This document shows, piece by piece, positions 10,321 through 20,941 of a stretch of DNA of 64,000 nucleotides. The stretch is taken from the NCBI GenBank assembly GCA_007844125.1, contig CM017564.1:18008594-18072593 (forward strand). The letters run 5' to 3'. Position numbers and translations under genes: made by a program. Position 1 is the first letter of the stretch. The number at the start of each line of letters is the position of its first letter. Origin of the DNA: Sinonovacula constricta (taxonomy: Eukaryota > Mollusca > Bivalvia > Cardiida > Solecurtidae). The notes below the pieces were generated by a model, which saw nothing but the letters and a program-made list of their open reading frames with translations, was not told the origin of the DNA and made no database searches.

Positions 10321-13300
10321 ATTCTTCCATAGACATATAATAACGGGACCACCGACTCCGCAAGGTGCGCGAATATCTTCCAATTTCGCAGCGCCACCAC
10401 CGGAATTCATAGAAAAGACATCCGGTCGGGGTTTCTCATGCTAAACAATAGCATAAAGCTGACAAATAAAACAGAGATTTGAAGAAAAACGGCCACGGAA
10501 AATGAATCAACTTGAAAGTGGATTGAAGGTAAATATCTTCTTTGTATGTGTATTCATTGCCTGCTTTTAGTTTTCCATGAATCGGTAGTAAACATATCGT
10601 AACCACGTGTAAACAAAGAACCCGAATTCTGAATGAATCCTAGACAACGTCCCATTTAGGCCCAATTTTTGCTGCCTTTTTTTCCATAAATACTTCTATA
10701 GCTAATACTGTGTAACTGGTGATATTTATTATGGCTTGTATTTTCCAAAACTGCACGGAGAAAGACATAATATTTAATTAAAATAAATAAGTCGTTGCTT
10801 GGAGACACAGGAGGAGGACTGCGCAAAAGAATGATGGTGGAAAAGTTTAAGTGTTTAAGGGATCTTCAGTTAGAAAGAAAAAAGAACCACGATCAACTAT
10901 TAATATTTGAACACAAGTATAATTAGATTATACTGTTCCCTATAGAGTATGCACTTAATTGTCTTTTATACTGATTTTAGAAATAAGACAACAGTGATGA
11001 AATCCATGACCCAGAGACGTCTCTTCCTGACCTGTGCCTGTTGCTCTGAGACGTTCAACCAGTACAAGGGAACTTAAACACATCTTGGAGCCAGAATTCT
11101 TCCAGACAATATTAGAAATTACTATTGGGTTGTTAGATGGCAACATTTTTTATTATAAAAAAAATTGAAAATAAATATCACACAAAACAACTAACAACAT
11201 TGAAGGTGTGGTCTTCTTGGTGTGTATTTAATTTTGATATATATCTTACATTATTGACAAAGCTTATTACCTACTGCTGACATATAGTTTTAACATGTCA
11301 TATCAAGGGAACCCTGGTTTACAATTTTAGTACACTAATTATAAATTGAGTAAATGTAGAAACTCCATTATTTGAATTGTTTATGTATGTTTGATGCAGT
11401 AGTTTAAGTTTATTTTTATTGACAGAACATTTCTCTATAGTTATATGTTGTTTTGACGATATAAACATGCCAAAGTTCAGAGTTAAACTAGTCAGAACAA
11501 TACATGTATGTTTCAATTATTAACAAATAAAAATATATAGTTTAAGAGTTATAGACTGGGAATAAGCTTTATTTGTTTTACTGGTTCAGTGTGCATTTTT
11601 AAAACATAAAGCAATTAGCCAAAAATTATCTAATATTACAAACATGCCAATTTAACAAATGATATATTTTAGTTGCAGTAGGGTTATTCAACAACTAAAC
11701 TGAATCAGTTAAGAGCCATTGTACAAATAACAATACAGAACTAAGGCCTAACTCAAACACTATTCCATACCAAATATAAGAAATATTTGGGTCCATGATT
11801 TAAAACTAACAAAGTGTCTGTATTAATTTACAACCTGCTAAAGTCCCAACTTTATATATATTATAACATTTCTTCTTACAGTGTGAAAACTTTCAACATG
11901 GCTCAAGGGTTTAAAACTATTAAATCTTGCATCCAGAGATGACACTCTTACTTGCACTGGCTTTTAGCATACTTTTTAATTAATGTTGTCAGAAGAAACA
12001 AGAATAAATATGTATTACTAATCATTTAATTCTTTTTCCATTTCATTCATGTTAAGATGTTTAAGCAAGAACACAGCTTTATATATAATGTGTGGAAAAT
12101 ATTTTAATGTGGAATGAAAAATGCATTTTTGACAGAAAAATGCAAATACATATAAATTTAAATATGCAGACAATGGTTATGCAACACCATTGTCTTTTTA
12201 ATAGAAATAAAAGTCAAATAATTTATTAAAGTTGTTTCTCATGAAATCTTAATAATTATATGTATAATAATAGCACATATTTCATTCTCCCTTTACCATC
12301 TGATATAAACTGACTATGTGCAAGCACTCGAAAAATGTGCAATTAAGTTTTTCTTTTAAAGTTTTAAACATGTGATATGGTAAGTAAATTAGATTCTTTT
12401 GCTGTGCTGATGTTTGTTTACTGTCAAATTATTTTGTAGATTATATGGAGAAATAAACAATATTTAACATAATCCTGCCTTGTGATGTGTTAAAACAGTT
12501 TTATGAAAAGTAAAATTTGAAAAGTAAAATTTAAGAAATGGTCTACCCCTAAGAAAGCAATACTGAAGCAGACTGAAAATTCAAAATCGTTTAATAATAA
12601 TATTTAATCTTTTTCAAAGGACTGCAAATAATTGATATTTCCTCTCTGCCTTCCTGACAGCCGTGCTTCTGTTGGCTGGCCCTTGGTGTTGAACTTAAAG
12701 GTTAACCATCTCTGAAGAAATGGTTCATGTCATGGTAACTGAAAAAATAAAAGAATGCTATACAGGTTTTAGCTTTAAATGAAAAGATGCAGTAACCCAC
12801 CTAACCTCTTTGGTTCCATTCCTAGTCTGGACAAATACATTTATCATTCATTCACCAATAATAATATAAAACAAAACATACAAAATTAGAACAAAAATAT
12901 AAAAATCTAGTTATGTCCTAGATTTATGTGACAGTTGTCACACAAAAAAATCTTTGCAGGGTAAGTCCTACCTATAATTATTATTATGGTTTATCGTTAT
13001 TTTAACCTTTTTGACAATACAATTAATGGTGGTATCCAAAGGTTTAGACTAATTTTTTTCTCAAACAACCAGATAAATTATTATATACTCAAAATATCCA
13101 TGATGTTGAAAATTACTGATGTCCCTTAGCCATGTGAAAAGTGAAGGACAACACCCCACTCATCATTACAAACATGCATTTTCTACCCGAGAGACTGCAT
13201 TTACTAATAATTTAGGCAGTTTCAAAAATTGTCCTTACTTGGACTAACTAATGAGTTTATGCAAAAAAGTTGTGCCAAAATTCCCAAAACAGTGGTTGAG

Positions 13301-13389
13301 ATATATGTATTTTATTTAGACAAAGTTGGATACAACCTTTTATATATAAACATCTGATATTTTTATTAATATAATATATATAAATATAA

Positions 13390-13607
13390 TAGAAATCTCG
13401 AAAGTCGATTGTAAAAAAAAAAATTATTCTGTGCCATTCAATAGCAAAGTGGTACCAACATTTTACTAACTACTGACTAACTTTGAATACAAGTATAATT
13501 GTATCATCTGACAGTATAGAAATCTCGAAAGTCGATTTTGAAAAAAAAAGTTATTCTGTGCCATTCAATAGCAAAGTGGTATCAAAATTTTATTAACTAC
13601 TGACAGT
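13390..13607. repeat. two-copy tandem duplication inside the P-like element, 127-bp offset
   Basis: A segment starting TAGAAATCTCGAAAGTCGAT and ending ACTAACTACTGAC occurs from 13390 and again from 13517, about 90 percent identical. It lies in non-coding interior sequence. Confidence 0.85.
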
Positions 13608-14324
13608 ATATTCATACTTCTTTTAGTGAAATGGCATTTATTAAACTAAGAAATTCCCAATAGGTGTGTTAATGTTTAATATGTATCAGATTTTTACATT
13701 CAGATGATTCTTTGCATTACCTGAACCTCTTAGTAGCTTTAATCTGTCAAAACAAAATGCCTTTATGTGGACAGAAAAGCTCTTTTACACGATTTGGCAA
13801 AAGGTCTGAAAGTAGAGGAGTGAGACAGAAGACTGTGAAGGCTTCAACTATGATAAAAATATGCATTCATAACATTATTTTATACACTTTCTTTTTTTAA
13901 AGTTTTTACATGCCAAGATTAAAAAATAAAGCTTATATTTGATGTCAGATATTAGAAAGACAAATTTGATAGAGACACAACACATGACATCAAAATACAT
14001 GTACACTGTAGTGTTTTAAGTAACCATATTACCTCTAATAGCACTTTAATGCATGGGTTCGGGTCTTGGTCAGGACAAGAACTATTGGGTGGGAAGGTTT
14101 TCCAGCTAACCTGCAGTGTGCTGGTGGTTCTGCCCAAACATAAATCAATCTAGGGTTTTCCTTCACCAATAATAAGCTGGACATCACCAATCTAACCATA
14201 CTTATGTCAGTGCAATGCAACAAACAACAAGAAAAATCATAAAAAAATATGCACAGGGTTCAGTAAAATACAGACAAGCTGTCTCAAAATAAATTTTAAT
14301 GAGGTAAATTATTTAAGGTATAGA

Positions 14325-14405
14325 TTCTGAATCACTTTGCAAATGCCTTGTGTGGCTTGACACCCTCTAACCATGTGTTCAAGTGTGGAAGGAATTCATT
14401 TTGCA
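14325..14405 (-). pseudogene. possible exon of a THAP9/P-type transposase
   Basis: After an acceptor-like TTTACAG the minus strand reads CLQNEFLPHLNTWLEGVKP and on through HKAFAK without a stop. The pattern (hydrophobic helix, L-x-x-W, short basic stretch) resembles the part of THAP9-like transposases before the C-terminal region. It is short, so the match is suggestive only. It lies downstream of the THAP-like exon at 15183-15262 on the same strand, the order a P-type gene would need. Other exons were not resolved. Confidence 0.35.
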
Positions 14406-15182
14406 GGCACTGTAAATAAAATTGCATATGATATAAAAAAAATCACATAAATGAGGCACATACATACTACAATGACAACCTGAAATTTTTGTGAGTAAGT
14501 CAAGGAAAGTATTGCTTTATTTGTATTTGTGTCTAGCTCATCCACCCCAGAAACGGGGCGCTCAAAGATAAAAGCTTGATCCTAAGATATGACCTTAAAC
14601 AGTGGTACATGCATCTGGAAGTTCAATTTCATGACAACACTCAAACTGAAGGTTATACAACACTAGTCTCAGAATAAAATTATTGGGTTTAATTTATATG
14701 TCAGGTGTTCATGGCAGGAAACCACAGAAAAGGCAGCACTATATTTGTTTCAAATTATTCATTGAAAACAAGAGTAACGGAAATGGTAGGTTTGATTCTA
14801 TAAATGGTTCTATTTCATAAATGATAAAAATTAATAGATTAGACCCCATCCCCTTCTGCCCATTACAGGCTGCAAAGTGAAAAATAAATAAAGCAAAATA
14901 TTTTTCCATAGAAAATAAGGCATATATGCACAAAGAAATACACTTCTATAAGTTTTAGACATGATTTGTTGTTAAGGATAATCTCATCCAGAATTTTAAA
15001 CTGAATAGTTACTATTTATCACAATGGAAACCGAAAGTAGAACAATTTTTTCTGACAGCTGCTATTGACGTGCTGATTTTCTACTTAGCAGGAAAAGAAA
15101 CGTAAATTGACTTGTTTTATATAACGATAAAACTTATTATTTAGATTAAAAACAACAACAAAGGAACAAAGAAATAACATAC

Positions 15183-15262
15183 CATGACCGAAGGTTCGAG
15201 GTGGGCGGGGCAGATGTGCGCCGTGTCTGGATTAACAGTAAAATCTGAACGACTATAAAACA
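15183..15262 (-). pseudogene. THAP zinc-finger exon of the P-like element
   Basis: The minus strand reads SDFTVNPDTAHICPAHLEP and then a donor (GTATGT; the exon ends at 15183). In THAP domains the last zinc ligands are C-x2-H in the context F-x-x-x-x-x-x-x-x-ICS-x-HF; here ICPAHL supplies C and H at that spacing. The upstream part with the first two cysteines is frame-broken or lies in another exon. It lies about 260 bp inside the right terminus, where the N-terminal DNA-binding exon of a minus-strand P-type gene would be. Confidence 0.5.
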
Positions 15263-15528
15263 AGAAATAGTGTCCCCACCACTCTTGTTTGGAAAAACCC
15301 TTTGAAAGTTATAATTTCACATCCTAGTACCCCCATTAACATGATATTTACGCGTTTGTTCATATGTGTAAACACAGCCTTTAGCTTTTCGTCTATTGTT
15401 TTAGTTTACACCGGAAGTTTTCTATGACTCCCGGTGATGGCGCTGCGACGGATTCAACCTATTTATATAGAGTATATAGCGTGACGTCACGAGTCAGCGG
15501 TCCCGTTATTAAGTGTCTATGATTCTTC

Positions 15529-16200
15529 AGTACAAAACATTGAAAATAATTCCCAATTTGCTCTGTTCATCCTCTAGTATGTATTATTGTCATTTAAGTA
15601 GACAGATTCGTTGGTTAATATTACAGGAAAATGATTACTTCCGCATAAATCGTCATGTACATCCCAGCTATAATCAATATATATAGAAGGTGACATAAAG
15701 AAAGGCCAAGGGGTGAATAATGCCCTGAAGCAGGATGTAAGTTAGTTGCCTTTTTATAATTCATTAGCAATATAACATTTTGGGCAATAAAGTCCTCTAA
15801 CGATTTACCCATACTATCATAATCAGAACATCCTCATAATGGGTTATGTCCATTAAAGTCCTCTGGAAGAATATAAGGGGACGGTAATTGATTTATTAGG
15901 TCATCTAATTTTGATTTTGGAATATCTGAATTAGGTGGAAGATAAACAGAGCAGACTGTAATTAATTTAAGGACTGTTAAACGAATGGCAACAGCCTGTA
16001 AGTCAGTATTAAGGTTATTTTTTGAGTGAGTCAGTTTGGAGTTGACAAGTATTGTCGACCCTCCAGACGCCCTATAACAGATTGTATGAAGGTGATTATA
16101 CATAAAATAACCTTTAAAGTCAATTTTATCACTTTCCTTCAGTAATGTCTCCAGAAGGTACAGCACAGCAAGGTTTAAAGTGATCAAGAGAACGCATACA
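15529..16200 (-). pseudogene. LINE A APE-type endonuclease domain
   Basis: Antisense translation gives LQAVAIRL, VCSVYLPPN, then DFNGHNPL (the GDFN-x-H-x-x-W motif of LINE endonucleases) and, near the right end of the protein, a decayed form of the terminal SDH-F-P motif. The Trp codon after HNPL is TGA, a nonsense change, and the segment after it (15621-15812) continues in the same reading frame. About 220 residues, roughly the usual domain length. The RT that should follow is missing because the element joins the ATTCTTC duplication of the P-like insertion. Confidence 0.75.
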
Positions 16201-16239
16201 AATTAGCTCTTAGACCTCAACAATTCCAATGCACTATTT

Positions 16240-16696
16240 TGTTGTTCATGGGATTATATTAAATGGTAGTTAAAAAGTGTCATCTTGGAGCCTTAACGGG
16301 TGACCTTGATGTTTTGTCCTTGTCTCGTTGAGAATCTATCTCCATCAGACAATCAAAACTATTAAGAGAGTTGGACCGGCCAACTCTCTTCTCCCGGGCA
16401 TTAGGGGGACTATGGATGGGTTTGTAGCTTCTCTTGAAATTTTTGCCAATGCTTCAGCTTTTCTTTCTGCCTTCGTCTACTTTGAAGTAGGTTCTGAAAG
16501 TTGGGTAGAGGAGGATTTGGTAGGTTGGGTAGAGGAAGATTTTAAAGATTGTATTGACGAAGATGGTTTGGGTGGGGTAGTTTTTATAATTTCAAAAGAC
16601 TCTGTGTTTTTAAATTTTGTTGGAATTTCCAAGTTGGGCAATCTCTGGGCCTATTTTCCCGAGGTCCGGAGAAATCTGGATATTTCGGTTCAGCTT
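16240..16696 (-). pseudogene. LINE A ORF1, C-terminal part
   Basis: The antisense strand carries PRDCPTWKF next to a degenerate third CCHC knuckle, then an Ala/Lys/Arg-rich stretch (KAERKAEALAKISREA) that matches the end of ORF1 at 38400-38880 in the sense copy. It is separated from its N-terminal half (18398-18835) by the Penelope-like insertion. An apparent plus-strand ORF at 16328-16720 is only the complement of this region. Confidence 0.7.
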
Positions 16697-17408
16697 CATG
16701 TTAACTTTATCCCCTTCTAACCAAAGCCACATTATAGAGGTTTTCAACTTAACCTCACGCTATCTTGACTATATTCTTACTATAGATAATCCTTTCTTTT
16801 CTCAAATGATCCATCTTATTTACCCTCCTGAACTTACCCTTAATAAAGCAAATAACTGACATTTAAATGCAGCATTTCTAGATATTGAGATCGCTATTTC
16901 AAATGACAACGTCTCTACTAAAATCTATGACAAGAGAGATGATTTCAACTTTAGTATTATGAATTATCCATACCTTGACGGTGATTCAACTCGTGCTACC
17001 TCTTATGGTATTTACATATCACAACTTACAAGGTTTGCACGAGTTTGTACTAAAGTAGAAGATTTCAATGCTAGAAACCTGTTTATTTCTTCTAAACTTT
17101 TACAGCAAGGCTTTCGTTTTCATAAATTAAGAAAGGCGTTTTCAAAATTCTTTCACCGCAATGGTTTTATTGCTTCTAAGTATAATAGCAGTATGAAAAC
17201 AATGATGCAGAAAGGCATAAGCCATCCTGCATTTTATGGAAATTTTTTATACAAGTTAAAGAAAATTAAGGGTCTCAATAACTTTTCTGACCACTTTATA
17301 AAACTTATCAGAAAATGTATTGCAGACGGTTACAACCCAGGAATTCTACGTTGTACTGCATTGCTTGCAATTGACCCTTTTACAGTCAAGAACTTGCATT
17401 GCTTTTAA
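16697..17408 (+). CDS. partial reverse transcriptase with one in-frame TGA, probable selenocysteine codon
   Basis: Open from the truncation to the TAA at 17406-17408 apart from one TGA at 16857-16859. The frame before it (LTSRYLDYILTIDNPFF, the Y-x-DD catalytic box with the second Asp changed to Tyr here) and after it (HLNAAFLDIEI, then KIYDKRDDFNF, YGIYISQLTRFARVC and FYGNFLYKLKKIKG) is one continuous protein typical of Penelope-like RTs whose fingers box reads GIPMGTNCAP. The same TGA occurs at the same codon in copy 2. With the SECIS-like hairpin 35 bp after the stop, translation as Sec is the best reading. The 5' half, including any GIY-YIG endonuclease, is missing, so this copy is not autonomous. 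Confidence 0.72.
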
Positions 17409-17434
17409 ATTACACGATGACCGGACAGGTCGTT

Positions 17435-17498
17435 GAGACTATATGAAAACAGTGACTTAAAGCCATAATTGGACAGTTACTGTTGGAATTCTTGTCTC
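17435..17498 (+). promoter_or_regulatory. SECIS-like hairpin, copy 1
   Basis: Lower stem GAGAC (17435-17439) with GTCTC (17494-17498); quartet strands ATGA (17443-17446) and GGAA (17485-17488); 10-bp upper stem AACAGTGACT (17448-17457) with AGTTACTGTT (17475-17484) including one G-U pair; apical loop starting TAAAGCC with the AA 12 nt after ATGA and a mini-stem CCA/TGG. This is the form-2 eukaryotic SECIS layout. It would recruit SBP2 and EFSec for Sec insertion at the TGA about 580 nt upstream. Confidence 0.75.
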
Positions 17499-17798
17499 TT
17501 CATCTCTCCAGTCGTGCCCTGTATAGGTGAGACCACTTGAGCAGTCTCCATACCCTTTGCGTGAGATTGCACAGTAGGTATAACATCGGGATTTTAGTAC
17601 CTTTCTTACATATAATATGCAAACTGCGGATAAAGCTTTTCATGAATTTTATTTTTTAACTTATAAGTTCTTAACAATACTACGTTTTATTTTGTTGGTA
17701 GGTTGTTTTCTAAATTTCGTTGTTTTCTGTCGTATTTTTTACATTTCTCTTTTAACACTTTTAGAACATGATGTCATAGCATATTTAAATTGATCTTG

Positions 17799-17960
17799 TT
17801 ATATATCAGCGCTTGGGCTGTTTTATTTATTTGTTCTTATAATATATCAGCGCTTGGGCTGTTTTATTTGTTCTTATAATATCTTATAATATAACAGCGC
17901 TTGGGCTGTTTTATCTGTTCCTATATCTTATAATATATCAGCGCATGGGCTGTTTTATTT
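17799..17960 (+). repeat. four-copy tandem repeat in the 3' part of Penelope-like copy 1
   Basis: ATATCAGCGCTTGGGCTG (with small variants) recurs near 17803, 17843, 17893 and 17935 separated by TTTTATTTGTTCTTATAAT-like spacers. Copy 2 has a single unit at the equivalent place (about 31570), so the expansion happened after the copies diverged. Confidence 0.85.
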
Positions 17961-18397
17961 CAAATTGATCTCTCGTTTGGGATTTTTATTTTTACGTTGC
18001 CGAGGATTTTATTTACTGTACATATGTTTATAGTTTATTTTGTATTGTATGTATATAAGTTCATTGTATTTGTTTTAACTCCCGATGCAGGTGCTTACTG
18101 TTAGTTGTTTCACTTTGACGGGATGTTGTTATTTACACTGTTTGTTAGCTAGAAAAACCTTCAGGAAGTGCGAGGTTGGAGCGCTCCACAAACCAGGTTT
18201 AAGCACCCCAGTTGGCCCTTTTGCCGACTGACCGTTCCAAGGCGGTAACTGATGGTTTTTCTTTATATGTTTTATGTCTCGTCTATGTGTTTATTTGTTT
18301 TTCACATTTGCATTTACCTTGTTTGCTTTTGTCTACGGGTAGATAAAATTTAAATATCTGTTAGAGTTTTGATAGGACCTTTTCTTATTTACCTATT

Positions 18398-18835
18398 CAC
18401 ACTTAAAGTTGGGGCGTAAGCGGGTTCACTGCAGCGTCCGCAGATGACGTTGTTTTTACAATTAGACTCATGGTGACCAAATTTCCGACAATCAAAACAA
18501 CGTAATGAATTTGGGTTATTGAATGTTATAACTAATGTGTTGGTGGGGATCCTGCGGCCTTCTTTAAAGAAGGAAATCCTCCTGAGACCGCTCACATCTT
18601 GGGATGTGAACTTCGTCAGGATCTCCTCCCCTGACAGTTCAGATAGGTCGGGGTAAAGAATAACGCCTTTGGAGTAATTTAGAGAGTTATGGGGGAAAGT
18701 GCGTGCTGTCCACAGAATTCTGTTAATCTTAAAATTTTGTCCGAAATAGGTTTCTGTTTGTTTCAATTAGTAAACAGTCATCTTTCATTTGTCGTACATT
18801 TTTCACTGTTCCAATGAGTCCTTTGATAGATTTGT
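18398..18835 (-). pseudogene. LINE A ORF1, zinc-knuckle part
   Basis: The antisense frame 18389-18766 reads through SGEEILTKF, ISFFKEGRRIPTNTLV, CFDCRKFGHHESNC (a perfect CCHC knuckle, C-x2-C-x4-H-x4-C) and CGRCSEPAYAP, where the Penelope-like insertion cuts it. It matches 37880-38400 in the sense copy. About 60 N-terminal residues are missing at the 18835 junction, where another LINE begins. Confidence 0.75.
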
Positions 18836-20520
18836 CAATGAATTTTTTTAATCTTCTTTTGATCCATCAGTATATATTTCGAGGTAGTTAGTGTATTTCT
18901 TGTTGCGCAGTTCGTTAAAATTTGAACTGCGAAAGGACCTGTTTTTGATTTATTATTAGTACAAAGAGTTAAATCAACAGCAGGAGTGTAAAACTGCCAT
19001 GCTGGATATTCAAAGACATTATTTGCCATTATTTGATTTAATTTTAGATGTGAAGATTCTATATTTTCTAACAAAAGGTTTAACTGCCTTGGGTTTACGC
19101 TCATACAAGTGTTCATATTTCGGATTGGAAATGACACTGTGTGCAGGATTTTTAGGATTAGAATTATATTAGGAATAGAAATATATTTAGTAATGAACTG
19201 AAGCGCAAGTTTCTCTCGTCGTAAATATAAAGATGGCTCATTAGCTTTAACGTAAATGCTCTCCACAAGAGACTCATGAAAGCTCCAAGAGGCAGTCGGA
19301 GTCCCTGGTTGTGGACAATGACTAGCAACTGGAAATATTATCTCCTGTCAGAGCCGTAAACAACGCTGCCATAATCTAATTTTGATAGTACCAGCGATCT
19401 ATAAATTGTTATAAAAATTCGGTATGGGGTTAAAATTTCAAAAGGTTAAGAGATTAAAAACATTAAGCTTTTACATATTTATTATGCGGTAAAAATATAA
19501 TTTGCTGTCAAAAATGACACCAAGAAATTAAATTTCCTTGACGACAGGAATACGAGTGTTATTAAGGAATAATTCAGGATCGATTCTTCACATTTTGAAA
19601 TGCTTTCGAGTAATTTTCTGAAGATGAATCAACAGAGCAGTGTAAACGTGCCATGCTGGAAATTCCAAGACATTACATTCCATTATTTGATTTAATTTCA
19701 GATGTGATTATTGTATATTTTCCAACAATCGCAAATCAAAAGGTTTAACTGTCTTTGGTTTACGCTTATACACGTGTTCATATTTCTGATAGGAAATGAC
19801 ACTGTGTGCAGGATTTTTAGGATTAGAATTAAATTAAGTAATGAAGCGCAAGTTTCTTTCGTCGTAAATATAAAGATGGCCCATTAGCTTCAATGTAAAG
19901 TCTCTCCACAAGAGACTCATGAAAGCTCCAAGGGACAGTCGGAGTCCCTGGCTGTGGACAACGACTAGCAACTGGAGATATGATCTTCTGGCAGAGCCGT
20001 AAACAATGCTGCCATAATCTAATTTCGATCGTACCAGCAATCTATAAATTGTTATAAAAATTTCTATCAGCTCCCCTGTCGGTATGGGATTAAAATTTCA
20101 AAAGGTTAAGAGATTAAAAAAATTTAGTTTTTACATATTTATTATGCGGTAAAAAAATATAACTTGCTGTCAAAAATGACACCAAGAAATTAAGTTTCCT
20201 TACTGACAGGAATACGAGTGTTATTAAGAAATAATTCAGGATCGATTTTTCACATTTTGAAATGCTTTCGAGTAATTTTCTGAAGATGGCTGTTTTGCAT
20301 TTTTTTGCGAGGGTGTCTGAAATGTCTCTTTTGTTTGTTATTATTGAGTCATTAGATTTTAAATAATTTACTCTTGTTAAAGAAATTTTACCGCTATTTG
20401 TTCTAATGGCTGACCTAACATTTTTGACGAAAGTTTTGAATACCTCTCGATTAACCCATAAGCCACCGCCTTGTAGGTTATGTAACAGAATAAAGTTAAG
20501 GAGTATCAAGCACGGTTTGT
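18836..20520 (-). mobile_element. LINE copy B, antisense, RT-deleted, with internal duplication
   Basis: Starts at the RNase H motif YTDGSK (about 18860, antisense) and runs upstream through the thumb/linker region to the endonuclease-RT spacer at 20289-20520 (frame 20114-20509). The catalytic RT domain with its YADD box is absent: the spacer is joined directly to sequence that normally follows RT. The thumb/linker segment is present twice in tandem (see 18972-20288). Stops are abundant. Confidence 0.78.
18972..20288 (-). repeat. tandem duplication of a LINE segment, about 660 bp per copy
   Basis: The block 18972-19626 recurs at 19627-20288, with AAATGACACCAAGAAATTAA at 19511-19530 and its partner 662 bp later. 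It contains the complement of the DYGSIVYGSA region after RT. The second copy keeps 21 bp (TTTCTATCAGCTCCCCTGTCG-like) lost from the first, so the copies have diverged since duplication. Confidence 0.88.
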
Positions 20521-20837
20521 ATCAGAGAAGTTGATACATGATGACAGCTAGGTCTTGGCATGTCCAGATGATTGATCGTACCGGGTCCATACGACCCGTC
20601 TACACGGAATACGGGGTCAAAAACGGTGTATTACATCCCAATATCTATAATCTATAGTTAATGTTTTATTATATTATACAAATAAATGTGCATTCTCTTC
20701 TCCTCACAACCAAACATTAGATATTATGTTTCATTTTTCATTTATTTAATTTTACAATATCAATAACGTAAAATAATTGAGTTTGTCTATTGCTGGTTTC
20801 TATTCTCTTTATAGCCAAAATAAATAACCTTACCGGC

Positions 20838-20941
20838 ACTGCAAAGAAAATCTCTTCTTCGCTACTAAATATGTCTTCGTTTATAACATCCGGAAATATT
20901 GAGTAAAAACAGATTAAGACTTCTTCGTTTAACTTTGGCAA
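20838..20941 (-). CDS. possible first coding exon of an unrecognised gene
   Basis: From the ATG at 20939-20941 the minus strand encodes MPKLNEEVLICFYSIFPDVI followed by NEDIFSSEEEIFFAVP, ending at a good donor (CCG then GTAAGG). The acidic, hydrophobic pattern looks coding and the donor is near consensus, but the family is not recognised and no second exon was identified to the left, where LINE B begins. It may be the remnant of a host or transposon gene cut by the LINE. Confidence 0.3.

Larger units (their letters stand above)
10328..15521 (-). mobile_element. P-like DNA transposon inserted in LINE A, 5194 bp
   Basis: Outermost inverted repeats match at 27 of 31 positions: 10328-10358 against the complement of 15491-15521, both starting CATAGACA with AATAACGGGACC inside. 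A second inverted block follows: CGCAGCGCCA near 10393 and its complement near 15447, each followed by a CATAGAAAA segment and CCGG. The 7-bp sequence ATTCTTC flanks both ends (10321-10327 and 15522-15528), and LINE sequence resumes outside it. A THAP-like exon lies just inside the right end and a THAP9-like segment near 14330-14400, both on the minus strand. The termini begin CA and THAP plus transposase is the P-superfamily layout, but P elements usually make 8-bp duplications. No long ORF remains. Confidence 0.72.
16697..18397 (+). mobile_element. Penelope-like element copy 1 (Naiad-type), 5'-truncated, inside LINE A ORF1
   Basis: Homologous to 30296-32005 over almost its whole length. Both copies end at the same sequence (TTTTCTTATTTACCTATT), after which flanking DNA differs. 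Left and right flanks are two halves of one antisense LINE ORF1 interrupted between its second and third zinc knuckles. It holds the C-terminal half of a reverse transcriptase, a SECIS-like hairpin, a small tandem repeat and a conserved GC-rich 3' segment. No hammerhead ribozyme core was found, as expected for N-terminal-endonuclease PLEs. Confidence 0.8.
9027..18835 (-). mobile_element. LINE copy A (I/Nimb-like), antisense, split by two later insertions
   Basis: Antisense order is 3' UTR (9027-9170, matching the 3' ends of the sense copies at 40103 and 48410), C-terminus and RNase H (9170-10320), a P-like insertion (10328-15521), endonuclease (15529-16200), end of ORF1 (about 16240-16696), a Penelope-like insertion (16697-18397), and the zinc-knuckle part of ORF1 (18398-18835). 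No RT domain is present, so the copy was internally deleted before the P-like insertion. An APE-type endonuclease, RNase H and a CCHC-rich ORF1 together point to the I superfamily. Every domain carries stops or frameshifts. Confidence 0.82.

Noticed and set aside
13712..14223. Small ORFs on both strands inside the P-like element
   Set aside because: Under 65 codons, no motif, and no splice context that joins them to the THAP-like exon with confidence.
16328..16720. 130-residue plus-strand ORF
   Set aside because: It is the complement of the LINE A ORF1 end, whose antisense reading shows a recognisable CPTWKF motif.
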